Below, in pieces: positions 51,137-59,016 of a stretch of 64,000 nucleotides of DNA (within the stretch, counting starts at the first letter, position 1; the number at the start of each line of letters is the position of its first letter). Both the position numbers and the translations under genes were made by a program. This stretch comes from 38-11 sp964539975 (GTDB lineage Bacteria; Bacillota; Clostridia; Tissierellales; Dethiosulfatibacteraceae). Under the pieces are notes generated by a model that was given only the letters and a program-made list of their open reading frames with translations, had not been told where the DNA came from and made no database searches. The stretch is taken from NCBI GenBank assembly GCA_964539975.1, contig CAZIKK010000004.1, positions 85,953 through 149,952 on the forward strand, in the 5' to 3' direction.

Positions 51137-53518
51137 TCAGAAAGACTGCTCTGTTCTGTTGATAATCTCGTCTTGTAGTGCTCGTTCAAGGTTGTTGAAA
51201 TGATCGCTATATCCTGCTACCCGCACAATTAAGTCACTATACTCATCAGGGTTTTTTTGTGCTTCCAATAATACCCTTTTGTCAAAAACATTGAACTGAA
51301 TGTGGTGTCCCTCCAACTGGAAATAGGAGCGGATAAAAGCAGATAAATTCTTTAATCCTTGATGTGTGTTCAACGCACTTGGTGAAAATCGTTGGTTTAA
51401 AAGAGTGCCTCCCGTAAGTTTGTGTGGCATTTTAGAGGCTGATTTGATAACCGCTGTAGGCCCATTCACATCGGCTCCCTTTTCTGGAGAAATACCATCT
51501 GGCAAAGGTTTGTTGGCCAATCTGCCGTTCACAGTTGCCCTCGTTACTGATCCGAAATAAACATGACAAGTTGTTGGCAACATATCGATCCGATATGTCC
51601 CACCATAAACAGTCGGTCTGTTGGTCACTAATTCATGGAAAATTTTAAATGCTTCCACCATCAACTCATCTGCATAGTCATCATCGTTACCATATTTAGG
51701 CGTGTTTTTTAATAGAATCTTGTGAATCAGTTCATACCCGACAAAATTCTCATCTGCAGCCTTCAAGAGATCACCCATTGAAAAACGTTTTTCATCAAAA
51801 ACATTGTATTTAATAGCTGACAAACTGTCAGCAACTGTTCCTATTCCCACACCTTGGATATACCTAGTATTGTATCTTGCGCCGCCTCTATTATAGTCTC
51901 TACCATTCTTTATGCAATCATCCGTAATAATTGACAAAAATGGCGCTGGCATGTAGTCACCGAACAATCTTTCAATGATATTGTTGCCTTTGATTTTTAT
52001 GTCTATAAAATGAGCCATCTGTTTTTTATACGCTTCCATCACTTCTTGAAAACTATTAAAAACTAATTCTTCATGAGTCTTTATCCCTAATTGTCTATCT
52101 GTCTCTTTGTCAAATCCATTATTCAAGGTTATTTCTAGCACTTTTGGCATGTTAAAATAACCTGTCAATATATACGCTTCTCTGCCGTGAGCACCTGTTT
52201 CAACACAACCGCTAGCTCCACCAAACATAGCATCTTCTAAAGATTTACCTGCATTTATCAATTCTTCTATCAATTCTTCCGTATTATAGAAAGCAGGCTG
52301 TCCCCAGCCCTCACTAGCAATTTCAACCGCTCGATCTATGAACTCATCAGGTGTTTTTTTGCTGATTTGCACATTAGAACTTGGCTGAAGCAGCTGCATT
52401 TCATCCATTACATCCAATATGATATAAGATACTTCGTTAGCTCCACTCTCTCCTGTGTATGGATTGATCCCGCCCGTATTAATATTGGCAAAGTCCGTAT
52501 AAGTTGCGCTTTCTTTCAACGTTATCCCTACTTTCGGCGGTGCAGGTTGGTTATTGAATTTTATCCATAAGCATTCAAGTAATTCATGTGCTCTTTCTTT
52601 TGTTAGTAGACCCTCTTTTATATCCTTTTTATAGAACGGATACAAATATTGATCAAGTTTTCCTGGAGAGAACGCATCCCAGGTGTTTAACTCTGTTGTT
52701 ACTCCAATATGAACAAACCAGTACATTTGAATTGCTTGTGCAAATGTATGAGGCTTGTTGGCAGGTACAACTTTGCAATTCTCAGCAATCTGCTTAAGTT
52801 CTTCTTTTCTTTCAGGATCTTTCTCTGAGTTTGACATCTGAGAAGCAAGGTCTGCGTACCTTTTGCCATAAGCAATAATCGCATCACAAGCGATTAGCAT
52901 GGCTTCTAATTGGTTTCTTTTGTCTAGTGCTTCTTGGTCTTCTAAATAATTCAACTGATCTAATTGCTGTTGGATATCAGCTTTAAAGTCCAAAAAACCC
53001 TTTCTATAAATCTTGTCATCTGCAACCGTGTGCCCTGGTGCTCGTTGCTCCATAAATTCAGTGAAAACCCCCGATTCATAACACGCCTTCCATTCCTGAC
53101 TCATGTTTTGAAGGATTTTATGTTGCATGGATCTTTTTTCCCAATAAGGAATGATTCTATCTCGATGATTAATCTTGTCCTCTTCACTAACTTTGAACGA
53201 AATGTAATCCCGCTTGTCCATCACATCAAGATCTTCCATTGTGTGGCAGCATAATTCAGGAAATGTAGGTGCAGTCTGAGGGTTTATTCCTTTTTCACCT
53301 ACAATCAATTCTTTGTCACCTAAGTATAAAACTCTGTTTTCCATGTATTTTTTGAAACTCAATGCTCTCAAAACAGGAATACTCTCAATGTTTTCATGTT
53401 CAAGATAAGCCTCTGTAACTAATAAAGACCTTTCCATACTTAACCTTGGTTGACTAGTGATGCTTTGAATGCGTAGTTTCCTGGTTCTATCTGTGGATCC
53501 TCTTTCGACTTTTCCCAT
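51137..53518 (-). CDS. hypD: Glycyl-radical trans-4-hydroxy-L-proline dehydratase HypD
   Basis: A 793-residue glycyl-radical enzyme. The thiyl-radical site reads SGCVETG, with Cys and the nearby catalytic Glu (about residue 440), and the radical Gly lies in RVAGYSDHFNN near the C-terminus. Both match the Clostridioides difficile HypD I recall almost word for word, as do PSSNVQISKKTP and YGNDDDYADE. HypD removes water from 4-hydroxyproline to give pyrroline-5-carboxylate. The related cis-4-hydroxy-D-proline dehydratase HplG is a less likely alternative. The ATG at 53518 follows GGAGG and lies one base behind the activase stop. Confidence 0.92.
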   Translation of the reverse strand: MGKVERGSTDRTRKLRIQSITSQPRLSMERSLLVTEAYLEHENIESIPVLRALSFKKYMENRVLYLGDKELIVGEKGINPQTAPTFPELCCHTMEDLDVMDKRDYISFKVSEEDKINHRDRIIPYWEKRSMQHKILQNMSQEWKACYESGVFTEFMEQRAPGHTVADDKIYRKGFLDFKADIQQQLDQLNYLEDQEALDKRNQLEAMLIACDAIIAYGKRYADLASQMSNSEKDPERKEELKQIAENCKVVPANKPHTFAQAIQMYWFVHIGVTTELNTWDAFSPGKLDQYLYPFYKKDIKEGLLTKERAHELLECLWIKFNNQPAPPKVGITLKESATYTDFANINTGGINPYTGESGANEVSYIILDVMDEMQLLQPSSNVQISKKTPDEFIDRAVEIASEGWGQPAFYNTEELIEELINAGKSLEDAMFGGASGCVETGAHGREAYILTGYFNMPKVLEITLNNGFDKETDRQLGIKTHEELVFNSFQEVMEAYKKQMAHFIDIKIKGNNIIERLFGDYMPAPFLSIITDDCIKNGRDYNRGGARYNTRYIQGVGIGTVADSLSAIKYNVFDEKRFSMGDLLKAADENFVGYELIHKILLKNTPKYGNDDDYADELMVEAFKIFHELVTNRPTVYGGTYRIDMLPTTCHVYFGSVTRATVNGRLANKPLPDGISPEKGADVNGPTAVIKSASKMPHKLTGGTLLNQRFSPSALNTHQGLKNLSAFIRSYFQLEGHHIQFNVFDKRVLLEAQKNPDEYSDLIVRVAGYSDHFNNLERALQDEIINRTEQSF

Positions 53519-53519
53519 T

Positions 53520-54422
53520 TCAACCTCCAATTTTAATGTTTTTTACGCCTGATTCTTCAAATCTCTCTTTTATTCTCAACAGCTCTTTTTCTTTTGGTAC
53601 ATGGAATAAATCTCGCGGATATTCTTTCCCTAACTTTCTGTATTTGTGTTCAGACATGTTGTGGTAGGGCAAAAGCCTGACTTTTTGTACATCCAGATGT
53701 TTCACGAACTCAATCATTCTCTCTATTTCTTTCATTTCATCATTTACGCCCCCTATAATTGGGAGTCTCAGGTCTATTTTTGCTTTTTGTTCGATCAGCT
53801 TATGAAGATTTTCAATAATCAACTCGTTAGAAACACCTGTATAATACTTATGTTTTTTCTGATCTATCATTTTAAGATCGTATAAAAATAAATCCGTATA
53901 TTCTATTATTTCATTTAGATTATGAATCTTCCAGTAACCACTTGTATCAATGGCCACATGAATGTTTTCGCTTTTTAGATTTTTTGCTACTTGTAAAACG
54001 AAATCTGCCTGCGCCAGTGGTTCTCCTCCAGAAAACGTGACACCACCACCTGAATTTTCATAAAAAACTTTGTCTTTTAAAACTTCTGTTACTAATTCAT
54101 CCACTGAAACCTCTGATCCAACCAATTCCCTCGCATCATTTGGGCATTTTAACACACATAAATCACAGGCTATGCATTTTGTCATATCTGTCACAATGTG
54201 CTCACCTTTTTTATGAACGGCTTGAGCAGGACACACAGATACGCAGTTTAAGCAATGGGTACACTTTTTAGAATCCCACATCATCTCAACTCTATGCGAA
54301 AAGCTTTCAGGGTTGTGACACCACATACATCTCAATGGACAGCCTTTTAAAAAGACAGTAGTCCTAATTCCTGGACCATCATGCACTGAAAATTTTTGTA
54401 TATTGAACACTTTTCCTTTCAT
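53520..54422 (-). CDS. Radical-SAM activase of HypD
   Basis: A 300-residue glycyl-radical activating enzyme. The radical-SAM motif is GCPLRCMWCHNPE (CX3CX2C) near residue 27. A ferredoxin insert with two CxxCxxCxxxC sets follows (CTHCLNCVSVC, CIACDLCVLKC), as in other activases that work on dehydratases. VTFSGGEPLAQ is also present. It generates the glycyl radical in HypD under anaerobic conditions. First gene behind the sigma-54 promoter at 54459. Confidence 0.94.
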   Translation of the reverse strand: MKGKVFNIQKFSVHDGPGIRTTVFLKGCPLRCMWCHNPESFSHRVEMMWDSKKCTHCLNCVSVCPAQAVHKKGEHIVTDMTKCIACDLCVLKCPNDARELVGSEVSVDELVTEVLKDKVFYENSGGGVTFSGGEPLAQADFVLQVAKNLKSENIHVAIDTSGYWKIHNLNEIIEYTDLFLYDLKMIDQKKHKYYTGVSNELIIENLHKLIEQKAKIDLRLPIIGGVNDEMKEIERMIEFVKHLDVQKVRLLPYHNMSEHKYRKLGKEYPRDLFHVPKEKELLRIKERFEESGVKNIKIGG

Positions 54423-54458
54423 AGGCCATCCTCTTTTTGTTTGGTTAATACTTAATTA

Positions 54459-54474
54459 TGCAAAATATGTGCCA
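54459..54474 (-). promoter_or_regulatory. Sigma-54 promoter of the activase-hypD operon
   Basis: The minus strand reads TGGCAC-ATATT-TTGCA, a perfect match to the sigma-54 consensus. The start near 54447 leaves a 25-base leader with a good ribosome binding site. A 22-base near-palindrome (TTGTCTGTT...AACAAACAA, 54491-54512) lies just upstream. Confidence 0.93.
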
Positions 54475-54516
54475 ACTTTTTTTGCTTCTCTTGTCTGTTT
54501 CTCAACAAACAAGGAG

Positions 54517-54548
54517 AAAAAAATGGTCCATAAAGACCATTTTTTTTA
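54517..54548. terminator. Terminator behind the 3-hydroxyproline dehydratase gene
   Basis: AAATGGTC and GACCATTT around a short loop are flanked by A's and T's on both sides. It ends the upstream gene before the next sigma-54 promoter, so the two hydroxyproline transcripts are separate. Confidence 0.9.
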
Positions 54549-54574
54549 CATATGTCGGTTTTTTAATCGTTGCT

Positions 54575-54588
54575 CAGTTCTAGTAATT
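54575..54588. promoter_or_regulatory. Candidate UAS for the activase-hypD promoter
   Basis: The 14-mer CAGTTCTAGTAATT lies about 135 bases upstream of the predicted start and matches 12 of 14 positions of a site before the second hydroxyproline promoter. It sits in an inverted repeat AGTTC-N8-GAACT. Confidence 0.5.
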
Positions 54589-54611
54589 GAACTTGTATCG
54601 TTAATGAGCAT

Positions 54612-55631
54612 TTACCCGCCTATCACTCTGAATCCTTCTGGTAAAGGATCTTCCTCGTCCAGAACCATTTGTCCAAAGCCCATGATATAGGCATCTCCAC
54701 CAATTTCAGGAATAATTGCTTTCATTGAGCCAACCGTTGTATCTTCAACTACCTTGCCTGTGAAGATCGTATCAATAATACTTTTGTTGTACAATGTCAT
54801 CCCTGCTTCTAATTGACCTTTCGCTTTCATTAACGCCACTCTACCAGCTGTGCCAGTACCAGTCGGTGATCTATCTATTTGTCCATCGGCAAAAATACAT
54901 AAGTTTTTACTGATCGCTTTGTCACCCGCATAGGTGACCTTATCCATGAAAATGGTTCCGTAGATGCTATTCAGTCCTGGTTCTTCTGGATGAACAACAC
55001 TATACTGATCCATCACTTTGTGTTTAATCTCCATCCCTTTTTTGACAAAATATTCTATATTTTGAAGCGTCAATTCTTTTTTCATTTCTGAAGCATTGAC
55101 GTACACGTAAAAAGCACCACCAAAAGCAATGTCTGCATTGATTTCCCCACAACCACCTACATCAACACGTATGTTTTCATTATATACAAAAGAAGGCACA
55201 TTGATAAATCTAATCTGTCCAATTCTATTATTTGTAACCTCTGCATAAGCAGTGATTCTTCCTGCTGGAGAGTCTATGGCAATTTTGTTTAACCCCTCCT
55301 TGCAAGTGATCATACCTACTTGAAGCGCGACTTTTGTCACAGCTATAATACCATGTCCACACATGGTGCTTAACCCTTCATTGTGGGTGAACAATACCCC
55401 AAAGTCTCCATCTTTCGTTACTGCTTCAGTCAGAATGCATCCATACATGCCACTGTGTCCTCTTGGCTCCAACATTAGCATTTTTCTTACACCATCATAA
55501 GATTGTTTTACCTGTTTTCTTTTTTCGAGCATCGTGTTTCCCTTTATTGGTGGAAACCCATTTGTGATGACTCTCAAAGGCTCCCCTGCCGCGTGTGAAT
55601 CTATGTAACTGATCATCCGCTTAAAATTCAT
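54612..55631 (-). CDS. Trans-3-hydroxy-L-proline dehydratase (proline racemase fold)
   Basis: A 339-residue proline-racemase-family protein. The first active-site motif keeps Cys (STMCGHGI) but the second reads RSPTGTGTAG, with Thr in place of the second Cys (SPCGTGT in racemases and epimerases). The Cys/Thr pair marks trans-3-hydroxy-L-proline dehydratase, which gives pyrroline-2-carboxylate. This adds a second hydroxyproline isomer to the diet. Its own sigma-54 promoter lies 79 bases upstream. The reductase for pyrroline-2-carboxylate was not recognised in the window. Confidence 0.87.
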   Translation of the reverse strand: MNFKRMISYIDSHAAGEPLRVITNGFPPIKGNTMLEKRKQVKQSYDGVRKMLMLEPRGHSGMYGCILTEAVTKDGDFGVLFTHNEGLSTMCGHGIIAVTKVALQVGMITCKEGLNKIAIDSPAGRITAYAEVTNNRIGQIRFINVPSFVYNENIRVDVGGCGEINADIAFGGAFYVYVNASEMKKELTLQNIEYFVKKGMEIKHKVMDQYSVVHPEEPGLNSIYGTIFMDKVTYAGDKAISKNLCIFADGQIDRSPTGTGTAGRVALMKAKGQLEAGMTLYNKSIIDTIFTGKVVEDTTVGSMKAIIPEIGGDAYIMGFGQMVLDEEDPLPEGFRVIGG

Positions 55632-55709
55632 TCTTATTCTCCTCCCATTTGTAATTTATAAAAAGTGGCAAGACAATATGAATTGATTGTTTTGCCTTAT
55701 TAATCTTTA

Positions 55710-55725
55710 AGCAAGTCTTATGCCA
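55710..55725 (-). promoter_or_regulatory. Sigma-54 promoter of the 3-hydroxyproline dehydratase gene
   Basis: The minus strand reads TGGCAT-AAGAC-TTGCT, with GG and GC ten bases apart. The start near 55698 leaves a leader of about 67 bases. The 364-base gap 55632-55995 holds this promoter, the UAS candidate and the mgtE terminator. Confidence 0.9.
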
Positions 55726-55843
55726 AACCCTGCATTTTGTCTTCTGTTTTTATAAGTGTTGATTTCACTTGAATTTAGCATGCATTTTTATGTTTTTAAT
55801 CATCTTAGTTAAAAGAACGACCATTTTTTTGACATAAATTGAT

Positions 55844-55857
55844 CAATTCTAGTTATT
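55844..55857. promoter_or_regulatory. Candidate UAS for the 3-hydroxyproline dehydratase promoter
   Basis: CAATTCTAGTTATT lies about 152 bases upstream of the predicted start, in the same orientation as the related site at 54575. It overlaps a 12-base palindrome AATTGATCAATT (55837-55848). Confidence 0.5.
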
Positions 55858-55949
55858 TCTATATTTGATGACTCATTTTTGCGTTCATATGGAAGTTATA
55901 TTTTCCGGTTTTGATGGCATCAGACAAACTTAATTTCGATGATAACCCA

Positions 55950-55977
55950 TAAAAAAACAACCGGTTAAGGCCAGTTG
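55950..55977 (-). terminator. mgtE terminator
   Basis: On the minus strand CAACTGG and CCGGTTG pair (one G-U) around six bases and are followed by TTTTTTTAT. It ends the mgtE transcript. Confidence 0.85.
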
Positions 55978-55995
55978 CTTTTCGATATATCTCTT

Positions 55996-57330
55996 CTATA
56001 GTCCCAATAAATAGGATGCAATACTAAAATAAGCAACCAAGGCAACTGCATCCACAATTGTGGTGATTAAAGGACTTGCCATAATAGCCGGGTCAAGATT
56101 AACCTTCTTAGCCGCAATCGGCAGTGTACCACCGACAACCTTAGCTAGCACAACCGTTAAAAACAAACTAATACCCACTGTTAATGCTATTAAAAACTCC
56201 TCCCCTTCTAGATAATAAATCCTAAGGAAATTAACAACTGATAGAACGATTCCCACTATCAAACTTACCCGGAATTCTTTCCAAAGCACTTTCCCAACAT
56301 CTTTTAATCGAATTTCGTCTAAAGCCAATCCCCTTATAACCAAAGTCGCTGATTGGGATCCAGAATTACCTCCTGTATCCATCAACATTGGTATAAACGC
56401 CGTCAATACAACTACAGCCTGCAAAGCATCTTCATAGCGTTTAATAATATTTCCTGTAATAGTAGCTGAAATCATCAATACAAGCAGCCAAACCACACGA
56501 TGCTTCGCTAAATTAAATACATTTGTTTTTAAGTACTCTTCGTCCGATGGTTGCATAGCAGCCATTTTCTGTAAGTCTTCTGTGTTCTCTTGGTCAATAA
56601 TATCTACCACGTCATCAATTGTGATAATTCCCACCAACCGGTTTTCATTATCAACTACTGGCACAACCAACAAGTCGTATTTTTTCATAAGTGAAGCTAT
56701 TTCTTCTTGATCTGTGTGGGTATTGATAGCAATGATGTTTGTTTGCATGATTTCTTCGATCACTACTTCTTCATTGTTGATGATCAGTTTTCTTAAAGAG
56801 ACAATCCCTTCCAATCTCCGATGCTGGTTCATAACATAACAGGTGTTGATGGTTTCTTTATCCACACCGGTTTTTTTTATGTGCTCAAGCGCTTCTTTTA
56901 CAGTCATTTCTTTCTTGAGATCTACATATTCAATGGTCATAATGCTGCCAGCAGAATTCTCAGGATACTTTAAGAATTGGTTGATCAATTCACGTTTGTT
57001 CTTGTCTGTATTTTTAAGAACTTTCTTCACAATATTTGCCGGCATTTCTTCAAGTAAATCTACTGTATCATCTAAAAACAGTTCATCCACGATGGTTTTT
57101 ATTTCTTTGTCTGCTATTGCTTCTATCAAATATTCTTGCTGCTCCGTCGTGATATAGGAGAATACATCTACTGCTATTTCTTTTGGAAGTAGACGGAACA
57201 TAACCAATACTTTATCCATGTCCAATTCTTCAAACACTTCCGCAATATCCACAACATTCATTTCTGTGATTTCGTTTTTGGCTTGAGAGAATTTTCCTTC
57301 TTCAATTAGTTTTATTGCTTTTTCAATCAT
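55996..57330 (-). CDS. mgtE: Magnesium transporter MgtE
   Basis: A 444-residue Mg2+ channel: N-domain (about 1-130), two CBS domains (about 130-250), a connecting helix and five membrane helices with the pore motif MDTGGNSGSQSATLVIRGLAL. I start at the ATG at 57330 behind AAAGGAGG, 14 codons inside the open frame. It is controlled by the M-box upstream, which matches the gate role of Mg2+. Confidence 0.95.
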   Translation of the reverse strand: MIEKAIKLIEEGKFSQAKNEITEMNVVDIAEVFEELDMDKVLVMFRLLPKEIAVDVFSYITTEQQEYLIEAIADKEIKTIVDELFLDDTVDLLEEMPANIVKKVLKNTDKNKRELINQFLKYPENSAGSIMTIEYVDLKKEMTVKEALEHIKKTGVDKETINTCYVMNQHRRLEGIVSLRKLIINNEEVVIEEIMQTNIIAINTHTDQEEIASLMKKYDLLVVPVVDNENRLVGIITIDDVVDIIDQENTEDLQKMAAMQPSDEEYLKTNVFNLAKHRVVWLLVLMISATITGNIIKRYEDALQAVVVLTAFIPMLMDTGGNSGSQSATLVIRGLALDEIRLKDVGKVLWKEFRVSLIVGIVLSVVNFLRIYYLEGEEFLIALTVGISLFLTVVLAKVVGGTLPIAAKKVNLDPAIMASPLITTIVDAVALVAYFSIASYLLGL

Positions 57331-57457
57331 ATAGCCCTCCTTTAGAGCCATACAACCTCTATCAGGTGGCACAACTCTGAATTATTTTTATTTTTCTCTA
57401 TTCTGTTATCCTGCATCGGATCCGAGTCCATACCGTTACCACCCACCTTTTTTCAAA

Positions 57458-57488
57458 TAAAAAGAGTCTTCAACAAGTAAAAGACTCC
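57458..57488 (-). terminator. M-box expression platform terminator
   Basis: On the minus strand GAGTCTT and AAGACTC pair around a loop and are followed by TTTTTATTT. It sits between the aptamer and mgtE. Confidence 0.85.
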
Positions 57489-57499
57489 TCAAAAATTAA

Positions 57500-57668
57500 G
57501 TCAACTCATCTTCTTTCACTCGTTGAGTTTTAGCTCTATATGGCGTAAGTTGCTAGAACAGCTCCATTAAGCAATACCTTAATCCGATAAAGCCTGTTGA
57601 CCCATTGGCATCTCTCGATGTTTCCGGGCAGAAGCATATTTCCATATAGTAGCCTCACCTAACAAAAT
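57500..57668 (-). promoter_or_regulatory. M-box (ykoK) magnesium riboswitch
   Basis: The minus strand shows the M-box blocks in order: GTTAGGTGAGGCTACTATATGGA, then ATGCTTCTGCCCGGAAACATCGAGAG, ATGCCAATGGGTCAACAG and a late GCCATATAGAGC. High Mg2+ would favour the terminator and stop mgtE expression. It fills most of the 399-base gap between mgtE and the nitroreductase gene. Confidence 0.94.
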
Positions 57669-57729
57669 TCTAATGTGTTTTCATTATACCCTCATCAAAA
57701 ACATTTGGCAAGTATTTGATCTACAGAGG

Positions 57730-58245
57730 TTATTGTAATTTATCCCAACTCACCATAGTATCCAGATCATTTCTTGTTTTGTTTTTCGCCGTTTCATATA
57801 ATGGGTATCCAATAGGTATTAACGCAATCGGCTCTAAATGATTCGGAAGGTCCAATATTTCAATGCATTTTTCCGCGTCAAAAGCACATACCCAACAGGT
57901 ACCCAAGCCTTGGTCGGTTGCAGCCAAAGTCAAATGATCCACTACAATACCCAAATCTATGTCACAGTGATCTTTTCCGTCTTTTCTTTTCCAAGATTTA
58001 CTATGGTCTCCTAATGCTACAATAACTGCTGGTGCCTTTTGAAACCAGCTAATCTCATAAGTTGTCTTTATTTCTTTTAATTTTTCTGGGTCTTGTATCA
58101 CTAGAAAGTGCCATGGCTGAAGATTTACTGCAGATGGCGCAAATCTGGCCATATCCAACACCTTCAAAATCTTTTCCTTTTCGACTTCTTGTTCTTTAAA
58201 ACGCCTGACAGAATAACGTTTCTGCATTAATTCTTTCAATTCCAT
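57730..58245 (-). CDS. Nitroreductase family FMN protein
   Basis: A 171-residue member of the short NfsA/NfnB-like group: KRYSVRRFKEQEVEKEK at the start (FMN contacts), APSAVNLQPWHFLV and GLGTCWVCAFD. It probably reduces nitro groups, quinones or flavins with NAD(P)H; the natural substrate is unknown. The ATG at 58245 follows GGGAGG at normal spacing. Confidence 0.9.
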   Translation of the reverse strand: MELKELMQKRYSVRRFKEQEVEKEKILKVLDMARFAPSAVNLQPWHFLVIQDPEKLKEIKTTYEISWFQKAPAVIVALGDHSKSWKRKDGKDHCDIDLGIVVDHLTLAATDQGLGTCWVCAFDAEKCIEILDLPNHLEPIALIPIGYPLYETAKNKTRNDLDTMVSWDKLQ

Positions 58246-58287
58246 TTCCAATCCTCCCTTAAAAATTTTCTAGACTCATTATACCAA

Positions 58288-58315
58288 AAGACAACCTTAA
58301 TATAAAGGTTGCCTT
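58288..58315 (-). terminator. Terminator of the GshA-like operon
   Basis: AAGGCAACCTT and AAGGTTGTCTT on the minus strand form an 11-bp stem (one G-U) with a short loop, followed by T's. It closes the operon that runs from 63.7 kb. Confidence 0.8.
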
Positions 58316-58344
58316 TAAGTTTACCCATAGAATCTTCAAAATGT

Positions 58345-59016
58345 TTATTGCATTAGTCTTGTCAATTGGTCGATCTGATTTTTGAATCTCCCTTCAAGAA
58401 TGCCTATGATTTTCCCTATGCCAAAAGCAGCAAATACAGTTCCTTCTCTTACTCCAAAAATGCCACCCATGAAAATCAAAGACAACACAACAGCCAAGCT
58501 GACGGATAGACTATCAAAAGCAATCTTAACTCTATAAAAATCAATCTTGGTCAGTACCTGAATAGTTTGTACCAATCCTTCAGGTGGCATTAGAACCAAT
58601 TGGGCCCTAACATATAGAATAATTCCGACAGAAATGACAAACATACTTATAACCAATAATCCCAATCGAGCCATATATGTTTCAGGCGATAAAGAATAAA
58701 CCAATCGATTGGCAAACGATAAAAAGTAACCGAAAATGACTGAAAACAAAATCTGGGTTAAGCCAATCCATTTAAACTGTTTCTTCAACAAAAAAATTTG
58801 GATAACGATGTAACACACAAAAACAGTTGCCGATACACGACCCATTTCAACTTCTGTTATCAAGCTAATCACATAAGGCAAAGAATTAACTGGTGATACA
58901 CCGAGATCAGATTTGATTGAAATCGCAACACCTAAAGCAATTAAAAACAGTCCTACACTGTATACCATAACCCTTTTCCCGAAACTTGCCATGATAAGAC
59001 GCTTTTTACCTCTCAT
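58345..59016 (-). CDS. YczE/YitT-like membrane protein
   Basis: A 223-residue membrane protein with five or six helices and the family's GVAISIKSDLGVSPVNSLPYVIS segment, close to YczE/YyaS and what I recall as DUF6198. No transport function is proven for the family. It overlaps the ATP-grasp gene by four bases (ATGA), so it is part of the same operon and might export or import its product. Confidence 0.85.
   Translation of the reverse strand: MRGKKRLIMASFGKRVMVYSVGLFLIALGVAISIKSDLGVSPVNSLPYVISLITEVEMGRVSATVFVCYIVIQIFLLKKQFKWIGLTQILFSVIFGYFLSFANRLVYSLSPETYMARLGLLVISMFVISVGIILYVRAQLVLMPPEGLVQTIQVLTKIDFYRVKIAFDSLSVSLAVVLSLIFMGGIFGVREGTVFAAFGIGKIIGILEGRFKNQIDQLTRLMQ

Noticed and set aside
51137..53518. 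Pyruvate formate-lyase, choline or glycerol dehydratase
   Set aside because: The SGCVETG and RVAGYSDHF motifs and most of the sequence match HypD; pyruvate formate-lyase has two adjacent Cys, which are absent.
54612..55631. Proline racemase or 4-hydroxyproline 2-epimerase
   Set aside because: The second catalytic Cys is Thr, which these enzymes cannot use.
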